Assembly (NCBI GenBank): GCA_020086605.1
Contig: JACBWW010000003.1
Location: 3,486,281 to 3,550,280, forward strand
DNA length: 64,000 bases
Direction of reading: 5' to 3'
Source of the DNA: Lanius collurio
Taxonomy: Eukaryota; Chordata; Aves; Passeriformes; Laniidae
Positions within the stretch are counted from its first letter, which is position 1. The number at the start of each line of letters is the position of its first letter. Positions 26,401 through 39,600 of the stretch are shown here, in pieces. The translations under genes were made by a program, and so were the position numbers. The notes beneath the pieces are model-generated. The model searched no databases. It was not told where the DNA came from and was given only the letters and a program-made list of their open reading frames with translations.

Positions 26401-29400
26401 AATAACATCTTTAGTACTTTTCCCGCTGGTGAATTCTTAATTAAATAGTTCATTAGTAGATTATCTAACCTTCATTTAATGAGGCCCTCCAGATGTTGTG
26501 TCTTAAGTGAAGCAAAAAGGAAAACAGCTGAGTGCTGAAAGCACAACATAATTGGATATGGTCAAGTTGGAAAAAAACTGAATTCTCATGTTACCGTTAC
26601 TATAATAACGTATGATTTTTTCCTAGGAATTGTCACTGAGTGATGACCTAGAGAAAATCCTTTAACCATCTCCAGTTATAATTTTAAATATCCTTAACTT
26701 CTATTTAACATTAGGCTTCTCCCCACTATTTATATGCAGCTGTCTCTAACACTTAGAGATTACAGCTTGCACTTTTCTGGTTGTTTTATGACAATTCCAT
26801 TTTTATAATAAAGTTTCTTCTATTTGTTCCTTCTAAGGAACCATGTCCAGTATAGATTCATATTTCCTGTCCTTAATTGCTACATAGAAAAGTCATCTCA
26901 AGTTATTCTGTACAGGGTTTCTCATGGGATAACAATTAACCAGAAATAAAGCATTTAATATTTAAGTAGAACAAACAGAATTTTCGTACAGGCTAGAAAA
27001 CAACCTAATAGCATAACTGACTCTCCAAAAGTCTAAATTTAAAACCCTGCCTACATAAGCATGATGAGAAACTTTTAAAACAAAATATAAAAATTTATTT
27101 TTGGTAAACACATTGAACCTTATTGGAGAAGTATTACATTTTCTTCTACACAAACATGGTTACAATTCCTGTAACTTTTCAGTTATTATTAGAATTATTC
27201 TCTTCTTATTAGAATTGTAAAATTAGTCATGTGACACTTCTTTGCAGACTTCCACAACAGAATTTAGATATAGGAAGATGAAGTATGAGATCTTGGGTTT
27301 ATGACGGAAAATTCTATGAAAATATCAATTTGATGCACTCTGTCAGTCAAAAAGGAAAATCAACCATTAGGAACTAAGAGAAAAAGAATATTTTACTACG
27401 TCACTCAGCAAATACATATCCGATCCACATCTTGAACAACAAAAGGTACCTCCTTCTCATCCCTGCTTCTCATGGAGGAGATCATTGAATCAAAAAAGAT
27501 TCAGAACAGGGCAAGAACAGACAAGAATATGGATCACTTAGGAAGTAATTCAGTTTCTTTAATTTAGAAAACAACAAAAAAAAACTATAGCAGGGTATGA
27601 TAAAATCATGTTTGGGATGGGAAGAGTTGGCAGGAGTGGCCAATGTGCTGTCACTCGAAGAGTAATAACCAAGAGCTAAAAAGAGGAAGATTCACAGAGA
27701 AGAAGACAATCTTTCCAAAAGCAATGTAGTTAAGAATGGAATGCCTTGTGGTAAAATGATATAAATACAAGGAAGCCATTAAATATTCAGGAATCACAAT
27801 TGAGTGAGGAACTCTCAGATGACTGGAGGAAGGTAAAGCATCCTTTCCTTTTTTTTGGAAAAGATTTCTTCCTTTTACAAGAACACAAAATAATAAAGTT
27901 TATAAAAAATCTCCTTTGAGAGTATTTTCCCTGTTTCATTACTATTATTCTGTATTTTTTCTCTTTTTGCTTCAAAGTTCATGAAGATATACATAATATT
28001 GTATATTTTTATTATTCCTTTGACTATCAACAATTGTTCTGATCTTAAGAAAGTTCCACAGTGGAAAATAGGAAAAACAATATAGACTTTTGAAAATAAA
28101 TAATTCTATGCTTTTCATTATTTATATTTTTTATATATATAATGAAGTAGAAATAAAAATATGGACTTCTGGTGGTATAATTTTTCAAAGAAACATTATA
28201 AGATTAGAAATTCTAAATGAAGCAAGAACATGTTAATTTCTAACTTTCTCATAAAAATGTTCAAGTGCAATAAAAGTAATATTTTCTTATAGAAGTTTTT
28301 TCTAAATTGACATTGGTTTATTAGCAGGATATGCTTGTATTTGATATGTTATTAGTTGAATCAAAATCTTGGAAAACTGAGCATTTTTCCATCTTTCTGC
28401 CAAGTGTTTACTGTATAGGTACATATAAAAGTTTATACACTTTTACTTATTTTATCTGGTTTTTAAACACTGAGGTGATTGGATCTACTATTATTTTTAA
28501 AGTTTTTACACACATTCTATGAATAAACATATTCTGAAAATATCATAAAAAGGCAAAAAGGCAATCCTACAGTCATTTAAAACTGACATCATGCACAAAT
28601 ACCTGTAAGGGTTTGCTGGACCATGTGGACATGAGGAGGGGATATAGTGAGGGAAATAAGTTGATACCCTCAGTGCTTTCCAAGAGCTATGCTCAAAATG
28701 TGAGCAAGCAGACTACAAAGGCAAAACCTTAACTCATTCCTGTCTTTTGCATTTGGTAGTTGCACTTGTTTCTTTGATCATCAGTTCTGCTGATCTCAGG
28801 CTAAACTAAAACTGCCTGGCTTTCCTCCAGGTATTTATTTCTCCTTAAGAGACTAATAGGGTAAAGTAAACACTAGTAAACAGTGTTTTATTCATAATGG
28901 GGATTATATGTTTATCTAAGTATTCTAAAACCTTGTGTTAGCACTTAAGACCTGACTCACATTACGGTCAGATAGTTTAATGTGGTGCTTCATAATCCTG
29001 ACAAACTGCTCAGAACTGTTCTCCATGGTGAAGGGCACCTGCACCTTGCCACTTGCAGAGCATTCTCAGAGAGAATTCTCAGAGGGTGAACCATCTACAA
29101 GGAGGTAACCATGACGGACTGGTTTTCTATCTGGCACAACTCAGTGGACATTTGTATTTATGTATTTGATCTATGAGCTGTGTTGAGACTGAGTACTTGA
29201 TGGAACACTCATAACAACCATTTTTCTACTCGTTAGTAAGGTTAGTGAGGAGTCACCCACACCCCAAAATCTTGTTTCAGTACTCTGATTGGGTCATCTA
29301 ATCTTTCTAGATTCTTTCTATCTCCATTAAATTTAAACTGAGCTTTCTTTCTTTAATAAATTAAATTCTTCTTTAATTATAATGAACACTTAAAGGAATA

Positions 29401-32180
29401 AAGATTAGCTCAAAATGGTAGTCATGCAGAACCAATATATGAGATACAAGCACATCAAATTCAAACTGCCACTTGATTTTTTTTTAAGTAATTGTGAATA
29501 TTTTTCTTACAACGTCAGTTAATACCAGTAAGGATGATTTCCATCAATAAAGAACAGAATAGTCTGTCTGAACAGTGAGGACAGAGAAGGTATTTGGGAG
29601 TTAGTATGCAGAAACTACTTAAACAAGCTTTTACAAACCCGATTTTGCCATGACTGTACTTAAGCTCCAAGACTCCTAGGAAACAGATCAATCAGACTAA
29701 GTGGCTCTATTCTTAAAAGACTGTATGAATTGATGTGAAATTGTTTATAATTCACACTAACTACAGTAGAAGTGTGAATTCACCACAATCCGGTGTGTAT
29801 TTGAAAACTGCATAGTAAAACTCAATGGATATCAAGGTGTTTACTGGATCTTGGGCAATGGCTTAGAAATGTGTTCTCCAGGTAAGTACAAGTATTCCCA
29901 GGACAAAGATCCTTTGCAAAACCAGAAATCAGCTTGAGTCCTTGTGTTTATTTTCTCTAAGGATAGTCACTTAGAGGTGTTAGGAGGTTCTGATACAGCT
30001 GTCTGGGCTTCTTTGAAATCAAATATTCTGTGAGTCATTTTCCCCCTGTATCAGAGTTGCAAAAATACATCATGTTTTCTTCATTTGACATTGCCATGAG
30101 TTATTTGAGACAAAAGCATGGTGAAATAGGAAAAGATGACAGAAAATTCCTATGCTAGGTATCACTAATATAAATTAGCCCTATTTTTTCTTTTGCAATT
30201 CATTTATGCCAATTTAAATGGCACATTTCTGTTCTAAAGTGTGAGTAAATACTAATGAACTGCTCCAAGGAATATGCATAGTAGAAATGCTTGTTTTGCA
30301 CAGAGCTGTAGCAATGACCAACACTAAACTATGGTCACATCTCACATCATACTGCACAAAACCCCGTGGGAGAAGCTAAGCTATTCAGCATGACTCAAAC
30401 ACTAGCACGTGCAGGTAGGACAAGTTAAAAAGCAAATCCAATGTAAAAAAACATGGACAGAGACCGGTGTTCTACCCTGCTTCCTTTAGGTCCCACTCGG
30501 AGCCTTACACTGCACTTTGCATCAGGGGCACAGATGAGCTCATGGTGAAGCACCAGTCTCTCAAACCACAGTTAATACAAGATTCAAAACCATCACACAA
30601 AATCCTGTGGAGATTGCATCTTGGTATAAAAAAGGGATGGATTACTGTGTCAGGGTGCATATCTGAGAGAGTTGCAATCTTCTGAGAAAGCACAAAAACC
30701 CAAAAGAAGCCTTTGGGAATCAAATTAGTCTGCTTATTTGACATGTGAAGGAATAGGCTTTTGCTACATGACAAAACACACTCAAATTTAGTAGGAAATG
30801 TGTTTATTTTAATTATGCTATATGCAAATTTTCTGCAGCATGTACTATGAAAGTAATTATGTTGTTTTTACAAGCTACCTATCATAGATCCCTTCTATTA
30901 AATCATTTTACTACTTTTGTGTAGATCACAAACCAGCAAGTAGAAGAACATAGATAAAATATTACAGTTCTCCTAAAGAGTAAATACTGTGCAAAGCGTA
31001 AAGTAGCCTTTATTCCAGCAGCCTGATTATACACAAGTGTGATGTGCAACAAATCACCAGCAGGAGGGAATACTTGGAACAGAACAAACTACTATTTTAT
31101 CAGTCATTTCTTTAAAAACACTGAGTAGTATACTAGAAGCACATTTTATGTTTGTGTGTACTGAATAAATTCCTGTTTAAAATATTGTGGTTTAGTTTGA
31201 CTGTAGTATTTGATGGCAACACACGGTTCAGTTACTTATAAAAACAAAATACCAGAAAATAGCACAACAGGAAAATCTCTTTCAAACTCAGATTCATAAG
31301 ACTATTTAATTTTGTTCCTATGAAGGATGTCAGCTGATTTATACTTTAACATATTTTAAATAAAAACACCAACAACAAACAGTAAAGAAAACCAAGAATA
31401 TTAAGTTGAAAGTCATACATTAACTGTGAAAGAATCAAAGCCTAATAGTGAAAATTAAAAATTTCTCTCATAAACCAAATATTTTGTGTGAGAGAACAAA
31501 AAACAAAGGAAAGGTCAGGAAATGGGATATTTCTTGCTTTGGTTTGCAAACCACAGGTTGCTTATAAAAATTTGGCAAGCACCAGAGACTTTTCATATGA
31601 AAACTTAATGCTGAAAGTAATGGCAGAAAATGCTAAGCATATTTTATTTTGAAATTACACATTTGGCTTTTCATTATAACTTAGTACCATAGCCTTTAAC
31701 CTTCCATCAGTTTCAAGTTCCTAGCAAGACTTCAAACTTATCTTCACAATTAGAAGTTTTAGAAGCTTTCTGGTAAAACTGCAAGCACCTGTGTAAGAGC
31801 AAAAGGTCTTATAAAATTGGAAGTTGTATTTCGAGGTTTTTTAATTTGGTGTCTTTAAACATAAGGAATGATTGCATTAGGACAAATGACAACCATCTTT
31901 TTAGAACAGACGAAATTCAAACTGCCAAAGACAAGATAGAATTTGAACATCCTTACAAACCCCCTACTGATATGCACATCAGTGATGTCCTTTAGACTCA
32001 GCTCTAGTCTGCTGCCTTTGGAAATCTGTAGAAGTAGATTTAGTAGGAAATCCTATAGATTTCCTCTGACTCCTCCAGCAGGCTTTTCTTGTGCATCCCA
32101 CGAGCCTTGTTCCCTGTGTGCTCTCTCCTCTTCTCAGTTGTGGACAAAGTCCTTGCTGTTCACCAGGCAAGCTACTATGA
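23446..32180. other. AT-rich intergenic desert
   Basis: Long AT-rich unique sequence with no assignable gene or transposon. A TTACACTATTTTAAA phrase is repeated at about 26176-26190 and 26243-26257. The short frames are unremarkable. Confidence 0.55.
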
Positions 32181-32189
32181 GAGCTACTC

Positions 32190-32570
32190 ACTAAAAAGGT
32201 TAATCTCACCCGGGCCCGCAGCTGGAACTCGCTTATCGCGGTTGGTTGCAGGATCTTTGCTGGGTGGAGGCCACAGCTCGTTTCAGTGTAGCATTCATCT
32301 CAGCAGCTGCACCGGGTGGGGGGCCTGGCTGAGCCGCGGGGCCCGGCCCGCACAGAGCAGGGCCGGGGGTGGAACAGGGCCCTGTGGTTCCATGGCGGCT
32401 GTCTCTGCGGGCCAGCCCCGTGGCACCCCTGGTACCTGTCCGATAGCTGGAAGCCAACAAAAAGCCCTTCCAGACTTGTCCGTTCTTAAATGTGGATCAC
32501 AAAGGCTTGCCAAGGAAGCTGTAATCACCCCCCTGCAAAAAAACACTTCCGTGGCTAAACCACAACACCT
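32190..32570. other. GC-rich, CpG-containing island in the desert
   Basis: A sharp rise in GC and CpG (CCCGGGCCCGCAG, GAGCCGCGGGGCCCGGCCCGC, CCATGGCGGCTGTCTC) between AT-rich flanks, abutting the 5' limit of the next CR1 copy. Open frames on both strands reflect composition. It could be an orphan CpG island or promoter of an unannotated transcript, a retrocopy fragment, or the 5' part of a repeat. I cannot decide. Confidence 0.4.
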
Positions 32571-32574
32571 TCTA

Positions 32575-33690
32575 TGATGGAGTGACTGCAACAGTCAATA
32601 AGTGAAGACCTGTTAGACCTTCAGCATGTCCCACATGATATCCTTATCTCCAAATTGGAGAGACATGGATTTGAAGGGTGGACTATTCAGTTCATAAGAA
32701 ATTTGCTGGATGGACACAGTCTGAGAGTTGCGGTCAATGGCTCTATTTCCAGGTGGAAGCCAGTGTGGGACAAGTGGTGTCCCTCACTCATTAGAGTGAG
32801 GTCAGAGTTCTAGGGTCTGTCTTGGGCCTGGTACTTTTTAATACCTATATCAAAGACACAGACAATAAGATCAAGGGCACCCTCAGGTAGTGCAGACATA
32901 ACACAAAGCTGAGTGGAGAAATAGATACAACAGAAGCAAGGAATGCCATCCAGAGGGACCTGGCAAACACCTGGGTTGGGGCAACATGAGACATGAGCCC
33001 AGACTGGGAGAAGAACTCATGGAACACAGTCCTATGGAGGAATGGAGCTTCTAGTGATTGAAAAGCTGGACATGAAGCAGCAATGTGTGCCTACAGCCCA
33101 GACCTGGGCAGCATCAAAAGAGGAGTGACCAGTAGGTCAAGGGATGTGATTCTTCCCCTCTACTCTGCTCTCATGAGAGCCCACCTGGAGTGCTGCACCC
33201 AGGTCTGGAGTTCTCAAGAAAGAAAGAGACCTGTTAGAGTGAGTCCAGAGGAGGGCCATGAAGATGATGAGAGAGAGGTGGAGCTGAAAGGTTTGGGACC
33301 ACTCAGCCTGGAGAAGAGAAGACTCCTGGGAGATGTTATAGCAGCTTTCCAGTACTTAAGGGCATCTACAGAAAAGCTGGAGAGGAACTTTTTACAAAGG
33401 CACATGGTGATAGGACAAGGGGGAATGGCCTCAAGCTGAAGGAGGGAGGGTAGATTTAGATTAGATGATAGGAGAAAATTCTTTACTCGGAGCATAGTGA
33501 AACACTAGAACAGGTTGCTATCTCCCTGAAAGTATTTGAGGACAGGTTGAAGACAAGTTGAATGGGGCTTTGAGCAACCTGGTCCAATGGAAATTGTCCC
33601 TGCCCATGGCAGGGCAGTTGAAACTAAACGGTCTTTAAGGATCCTTTCATCCCAATTACATGATTGATGCTATGATTCTAGGATTCTAGA
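32575..33690 (+). repeat. CR1 LINE copy, C-terminal reverse transcriptase to 3' end
   Basis: A plus-strand, 5'-truncated CR1. Recognisable ORF2 pieces include LGLVLFNTYIKDTDNKIKGT, then [20 protein letters not shown] (from about 33110) and LGPLSLEKRRLLGDVIAAFQYL. The 3' tail ends ATGATTCTAGGATTCTAG. The FADD catalytic motif is destroyed (CRHNTKLSG replaces FADDTKLSG), and stops and frameshifts are frequent. The 118-codon frame at 33083-33439 is part of this dead element. Confidence 0.9.
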
Positions 33691-36600
33691 ACTATTCTTT
33701 GCATTAAGCACAGGCGTCCTTAAATTCGAATTAAATTCCATTTCAATACCATCAAACCAAGAGGAATGAAGTAATGTATAATTAATAGACAATAGACTTT
33801 TTTTTTAATTGCAACAGTTTGTTTTATTTCCCTACTGTGAGATCAGTGTGTACTTTTTTGGATGTTGCATAGACATTTTTCTTCCTATGCAATTTTCATC
33901 GAAAGTTTTTACTTTTTATACATTTCACTTTATATGTTCAGAAGTATTATGGAACCCTCAGAAACTGATTTGTATATATCTCAAGTTATTTCTCTGCTGT
34001 TCATAACTTGCTGCTGTACTATTCAATTGCATAACTATGAATGATCTTTTTATTGTTTAATACATAGAAAATAAGAACAGAAAAAATAATTTGAGGTAAT
34101 TCATTAGCTCCTCTGTATCAAAAAAAAAAAGTGCTACAGCTGGAACCCCAAGATTCTAATTCCAAAATAATCAAACTCTGTCTGTTGAAAATTTGCTCAA
34201 ACCAGCTTACCAACTACTCTATTACTTTCCCAAAATTAAAATGAATGTAGCAACTGGCCTTATATCTCCATGCCTAATGTAGACTTTATGGCATTCAGTC
34301 TGAGAAGATTTTGACATGGTTATTAAGGTTACCACTAATCGAAACAAGAACGCCTTCTCTTCAGACATGTTTCCTCACAAATATCTCTATAAGCTTGTAC
34401 AACAGCTTCCTATCACAAGGTACTAGCCACTTGTAAATTTAGATGCCAAAAGTTAGGCTCCTAAATACATAGAAAGGAAACTAATTCTTTGCGGCTACAA
34501 CTGAAATCAAACTGCAATCAATGCAATCTCACCTTCTTACAAATATTTTTATTTTATCCATGTGCTTGCAAACGGATTTAGAAATTTATTTTTTTTTTTA
34601 GGAGACATGGTTGGGTCACTTTGGATTATTATTTTGTTTGATCCTTCTTAATCATAAGAACATGATTTCTGCAATATGGAACAGTTTGGTCAACATACTT
34701 TAAACTTCCTCCTGTAGATTCAGATTACAGCTTCAAATTATTCTTTGAACACTTGAACATCTGCAAGAAATACTTACAAATTGCAAGAGAAAATGGAAAA
34801 GATGCCTTTTGATTTTTTTTTCCTTTCTTTGGTTTTAAAAGACAAGCTTATTATGGAATTAGATCATTCTAAAATCAGAATGCTGTAGAAAGCAGTCATC
34901 TGCTTCCTCAAAGTGGTTGTGATATGGTGTTGCATGCTCAAATATTGTACTTGCACATCCTTATTTTCTATATCTCCTGTGAAAATATTTCACATGGGAA
35001 AAAATTCTGATAACATGGTTTAATGTATTTTAAATAGCCAAGTTGGCATATTTTGATGAAAGAAAGATGTAGAAGAAGTGTCTCTGATTTGTAATTATCA
35101 TTCTTAATTTGGGGTTTCCTTTCTTCATGTGGCTTACAGCACTGAGACTTCTATCAGTGTTTTGTAATGCAAGAACAATGTTGCTTCAAAAAGACCCTGG
35201 AACTCCTGTTGGGTTATTACAATTACTTATTCCAAATCTTCAATTAGATTCTTCATAACACGATGTTGTCTTGTTTATTATTTAAAACAAAAGAGACCAA
35301 GCCAGATGCTTTGAATTTATTTGTCATTAAGGCATTCTTGAATATTTTGGTGGTAAGGCAATGTGGGTAAAGAGTCATTACATCAGCTGTTCCTTGGCAT
35401 AGCCATAGTCCAAACTCCACAGAACTTCTAGTAGTTCCTGAAACTTGTGCCAATGGGGAAATAAAAACATCAAATATTTAAGCATACAAACCACAACCCA
35501 CTGATCCATTTTTTTCCACCAGATTCATTGATCAAATTCTATGAGATACACAGATGTGAAGCTGAATTAATTCACTGATGAATCTGATATTCTGTTAGTA
35601 AATATATTATGAAAAATTGCCAACACAGAGATTAATACTTAGCACTTCAGTCTTTGGTCTTAAGTTATGTAACTGAGCTCCTAATTTTAGGAAAAATGTC
35701 AAACAATACCATTCTGCTGTTATATCAGGACTTGATTTAAGCTACATTTTTATAAATCTTTTATGCCCAGCACTTAAGCATTTTGTTTGGAAGAATATTT
35801 CTGGGAGTCTTGTTACCACCAGTCCCTCCAGAACTGAAGGTCCCTTTAATTTTACTTATGTGTGCTTTGAGTGCAACTTCTTGCTTATGCAGTGCTTTGA
35901 CTGCTGTGCAGTAATTTCATTCACCTCTTTTCTAAGGGCCATGATGAGAAGCTTCTTTATCTTTTAACTTCAACTTCCTGCCCCTTGCATTCATTGTCCA
36001 TTTATACCACCCACATCCATCTCTTTGAACTAATTCTCTCCTTCTTTCCTTCCTCTTCCTTCTGCCTTTATTTTTCTATTTAGACCATATGCCATTCAGA
36101 CCCTCTGTGAAAGTCCCTTACTTTGTTTTCCTAAATCACTGGGCACAAAATGGATTGTTGTTCTGTTTTCCTTGATGCATTTAATTGAGAAAATATTATT
36201 TTTTCTGAGGAGTCAGGTAAGACAAATGCAACCTCAGCCTAAATATCAGGACTCACTTTTGAGCAGCAGGAGAACTGCACACCAAACCAAAGTAGAGCAC
36301 ACAAGAATGCTGGTATGCACATCATTGCACAGCAGTGGCTCACATCAGCCAAGGACTTAAGTTCTTAGCAATAAAATATGCTACTTCCAAGACAAACAAG
36401 AAAAAATAAGACTAATCATAAATTTGAGAAAAATCGAGATAATTTGTCAATTAACATGGAAAAGAAAACACTGTCCCCTCCACTAAACACAGTGAGACTG
36501 AGCAGGTGTCACATGTGAGTTCACCTACATTCAAATTATGTTGAATGGCTGTGTCAGTGTTTGTGGAGAGTTAGTTTCCTGCATTCATAGAATTGGGGGA

Positions 36601-39600
36601 ATTTTCTGCTGGGTTTACGATTTGAGTATGGAATCGGCGTCAGATCAGACTAGAAATACAGACTAGAATTGTACAAGGCTGTTGTGCTAAACAGAGGCAA
36701 GATTTTGATATAGTATAGAAAGCACATCTGCCAGCTGGAGAAGTTCCACCAGAGGCACCTATGTGTCTTACTCTGAGTCAGATGCTACACTAAGCTGACC
36801 AGTGATGAATTCCTGCAGCATATCCGCATGGAAAGCCCAGGTGTAATGGGCTGGACATATGGCTCGAATCAATGATGTACATATGTTCAAGCACCTCCTA
36901 TGAAGGGAACTGGAGTGTGGAAAGAGGAAGCAATGGTGATCCAAGAAAGCACTTCTAGGACACCCTAAAGGCAGGATTGATTGAGTGCAAACTTCTGGCA
37001 AAATCTTTTGAGTTCTTTGCCAGAAAGATACAGGAATGGATCATCAAGGTGAGGGAAGGCATAGACCTCTTTGAACAAAAACAGATGCCGTTGGTATAGA
37101 CAAGTATGGGCGAGGGGCAGGGGGGAAGCAGATTTTGTCAGCAACAGCAGCAGCAATAGATCATTCCATGCAGATAGTGAGTGGCATGGTGACAAGCATG
37201 GTAAAAAGTAGTTATCCTTTACAGGCCTCCACAAGCTTTAATTGCACCCACTGCGTTTGACTCACCCATCAGCTGAACAGGACCGCCTTCCTTCACTTGG
37301 AGGGACAAACAGTGAGTGATTCAACAGTTTCATACACATAAAAAATATCTGGGGTGAAATATTTTGATTTTTTTTCCTTTCACTTTGATATTGAAGGCAT
37401 ATTCAAAGGGATATTACAACAAAGTGAACTCAGAAAATTAAGACTTTCTTCATTCTAATAAGTTAATCATGAAAATGAAAATTTTTTATCTTTATAACTT
37501 ATATTCTTTTTCTTTAATTTTTCTAACTTTGTCAAGGCCTCTGATCTCTCCCTGTTACTTTGATAGTCTTCTAATTGTTGAATCTGACATCTATCAGGTG
37601 TTGTGCAGCCTGAGTATATCAACTAGTTGCTGATTTTAACGACATTCATATCTTTGTTCCTGGAAACTTTATTCCAGGTGGAAATCATCCCAGAAACCAT
37701 GGAGCAAATGAGAAGGGAAGCTGACCTACCTCAGAGACCCCTTCAGCTCAGGACAGAAATAGCCTGGAGAGGTTACATAACTTGGTTTGTGCTTGTGTCT
37801 TCTGCGGGCATGACTAGAACCCAGTTCTGTAAAACAACTTATGTGCTTTCAGTGCTTCCCCGTGCATCCAGGAAATAGCATGCACCTCAGTCCTCTGGCC
37901 TTTAGCTAAGGCTCTAGAGACACAGTTTGTCCCACTACTGACTATAGAAGGAGCTCAGTGTGATTATCTCAGACTTTAACGTCCACCAGTCAGATAACAA
38001 ATGTAGAACAAAAACATGTGGGGAGCTGACCTTTCTGAAATGGAGCTTCCTAGACTTACACACCAAAAGCTTTTCCCTCCCTGGCAAGACACAATGCTTA
38101 GTCAGAGGTCATAAATTTAGGAAAGAATTACTGGAAGTTTCACAGGTACCACTTACCTTCTCAATATGCATTTTTAAAATAAGGAGTGACATCTCTCTCC
38201 ATCTGTTTTTGGAAGGAATGGCTCAGTTGATAATGACAACTTGTGTTCTGCATTGCAGTTCCTTATTTGCTGTTGACTGTCACAGATTTGACAGAGTGCT
38301 CAGCAGAGCACGTACCTGCACAAGATAAAAGACTCTTTTCCCTTTTACATGTTCCAGGACAGTTTTTTTGATCTGCTCAGTGGCTGCGGTTAGAGTCAGG
38401 CTAAGGAGACTAACTATCCAAATCACATTGTACAAAAAATTCAGCACCTGACTAAAGGCTGTTAAACCTCCTTCAATTCCTTCTAGAATCCAGCAGCAAA
38501 ACTAGCTTTTTTCCCCCTTTCAGTCATTATCATTCATGTTGCTTGAGAAGTTCTCTTCAGAGAAGTTCAAAGATCCAAATAGTAAAGATTTATTCAAAAT
38601 TTTTATCTTTCCTGTTGGGAAAGTAATGCAGTGTCCTGTTCTGAGAACATCTAGGCTTTAGCAAACTGCAGGTGACAGTTTTGCAGTTTTCTGGCTCATC
38701 TATGCACTCAGCAAGTCTCCTAGCTTTATATCCTTATACTATCTGATCCTTGTAAGCCCTCATATCTCTTCAGGGCATGAAAGCCCATTGAGGTGAAACT
38801 ACTGATTAAATGAATAGCAGCAATAGGAAAAACTACAGCATTACAATGAGATTTGAAGAAAAAAAAGGAAAACTTGAGCAAATACTATTGCACTTACCCG
38901 CGATGTTCATCTTTGCTGCAAATAGGTAAGTATAAGCTCAGTAACTAAAAGTTCAGTAACTAAAACACACAAACAAAAGTCTATGCAGTAGTTTCAGACT
39001 ACTATTAGTGCCACCTATCTACTTTTCCTCTTTGTTACCCTTATTTAAAAATTTACAGAAAGCACTGGGCTACAATTTCTGTCTCCACCATATAACAGAG
39101 AAAAACAAAATAAATGTCAACATTATTTGAAAAATAGGAAACCTTACTAAAACCCATGAAGTCAAGAGCAAAGGAACCCTAAGAATTATACACAGAAAGC
39201 TAAAGAGCAGATGAGACCACATAACTAACTTACAAAGTGTATCAGGAGGAAATCAGTATATTACCTTCTAACATCCTTACTTAAAGCACTAGCTGGCCAC
39301 ACTCACCAAGTTGAGTAAAATTTCCTTTCTCAAAGGCAACATCTAAACTTTATGCCTAACTTATAAGCTCATGCTGAAGACCTCTTGAGGTGAAGCAAGA
39401 AGCAATTAAAGAAGCAAGCCCATTAAGAACACAACACCTGAGTGGAGTTTAGGCTAAATTGAAGTCCATAATTAGTACCCAAAAATTTTCCTTGGCTGAA
39501 GCCTTGCTCTGAAGGCAATGTGAACTTCACAGTGTTCAGATTTGCTCTAGTTCAAGCTAGGATGAGGAGCTGGGCACCTTGCTTACTAGCCTGGTAGGAA

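Noticed and set aside
33083..33439. 118-codon frame resembling a protein gene
   Set aside because: It is the C-terminal part of a dead CR1 reverse transcriptase ORF, not a host gene.
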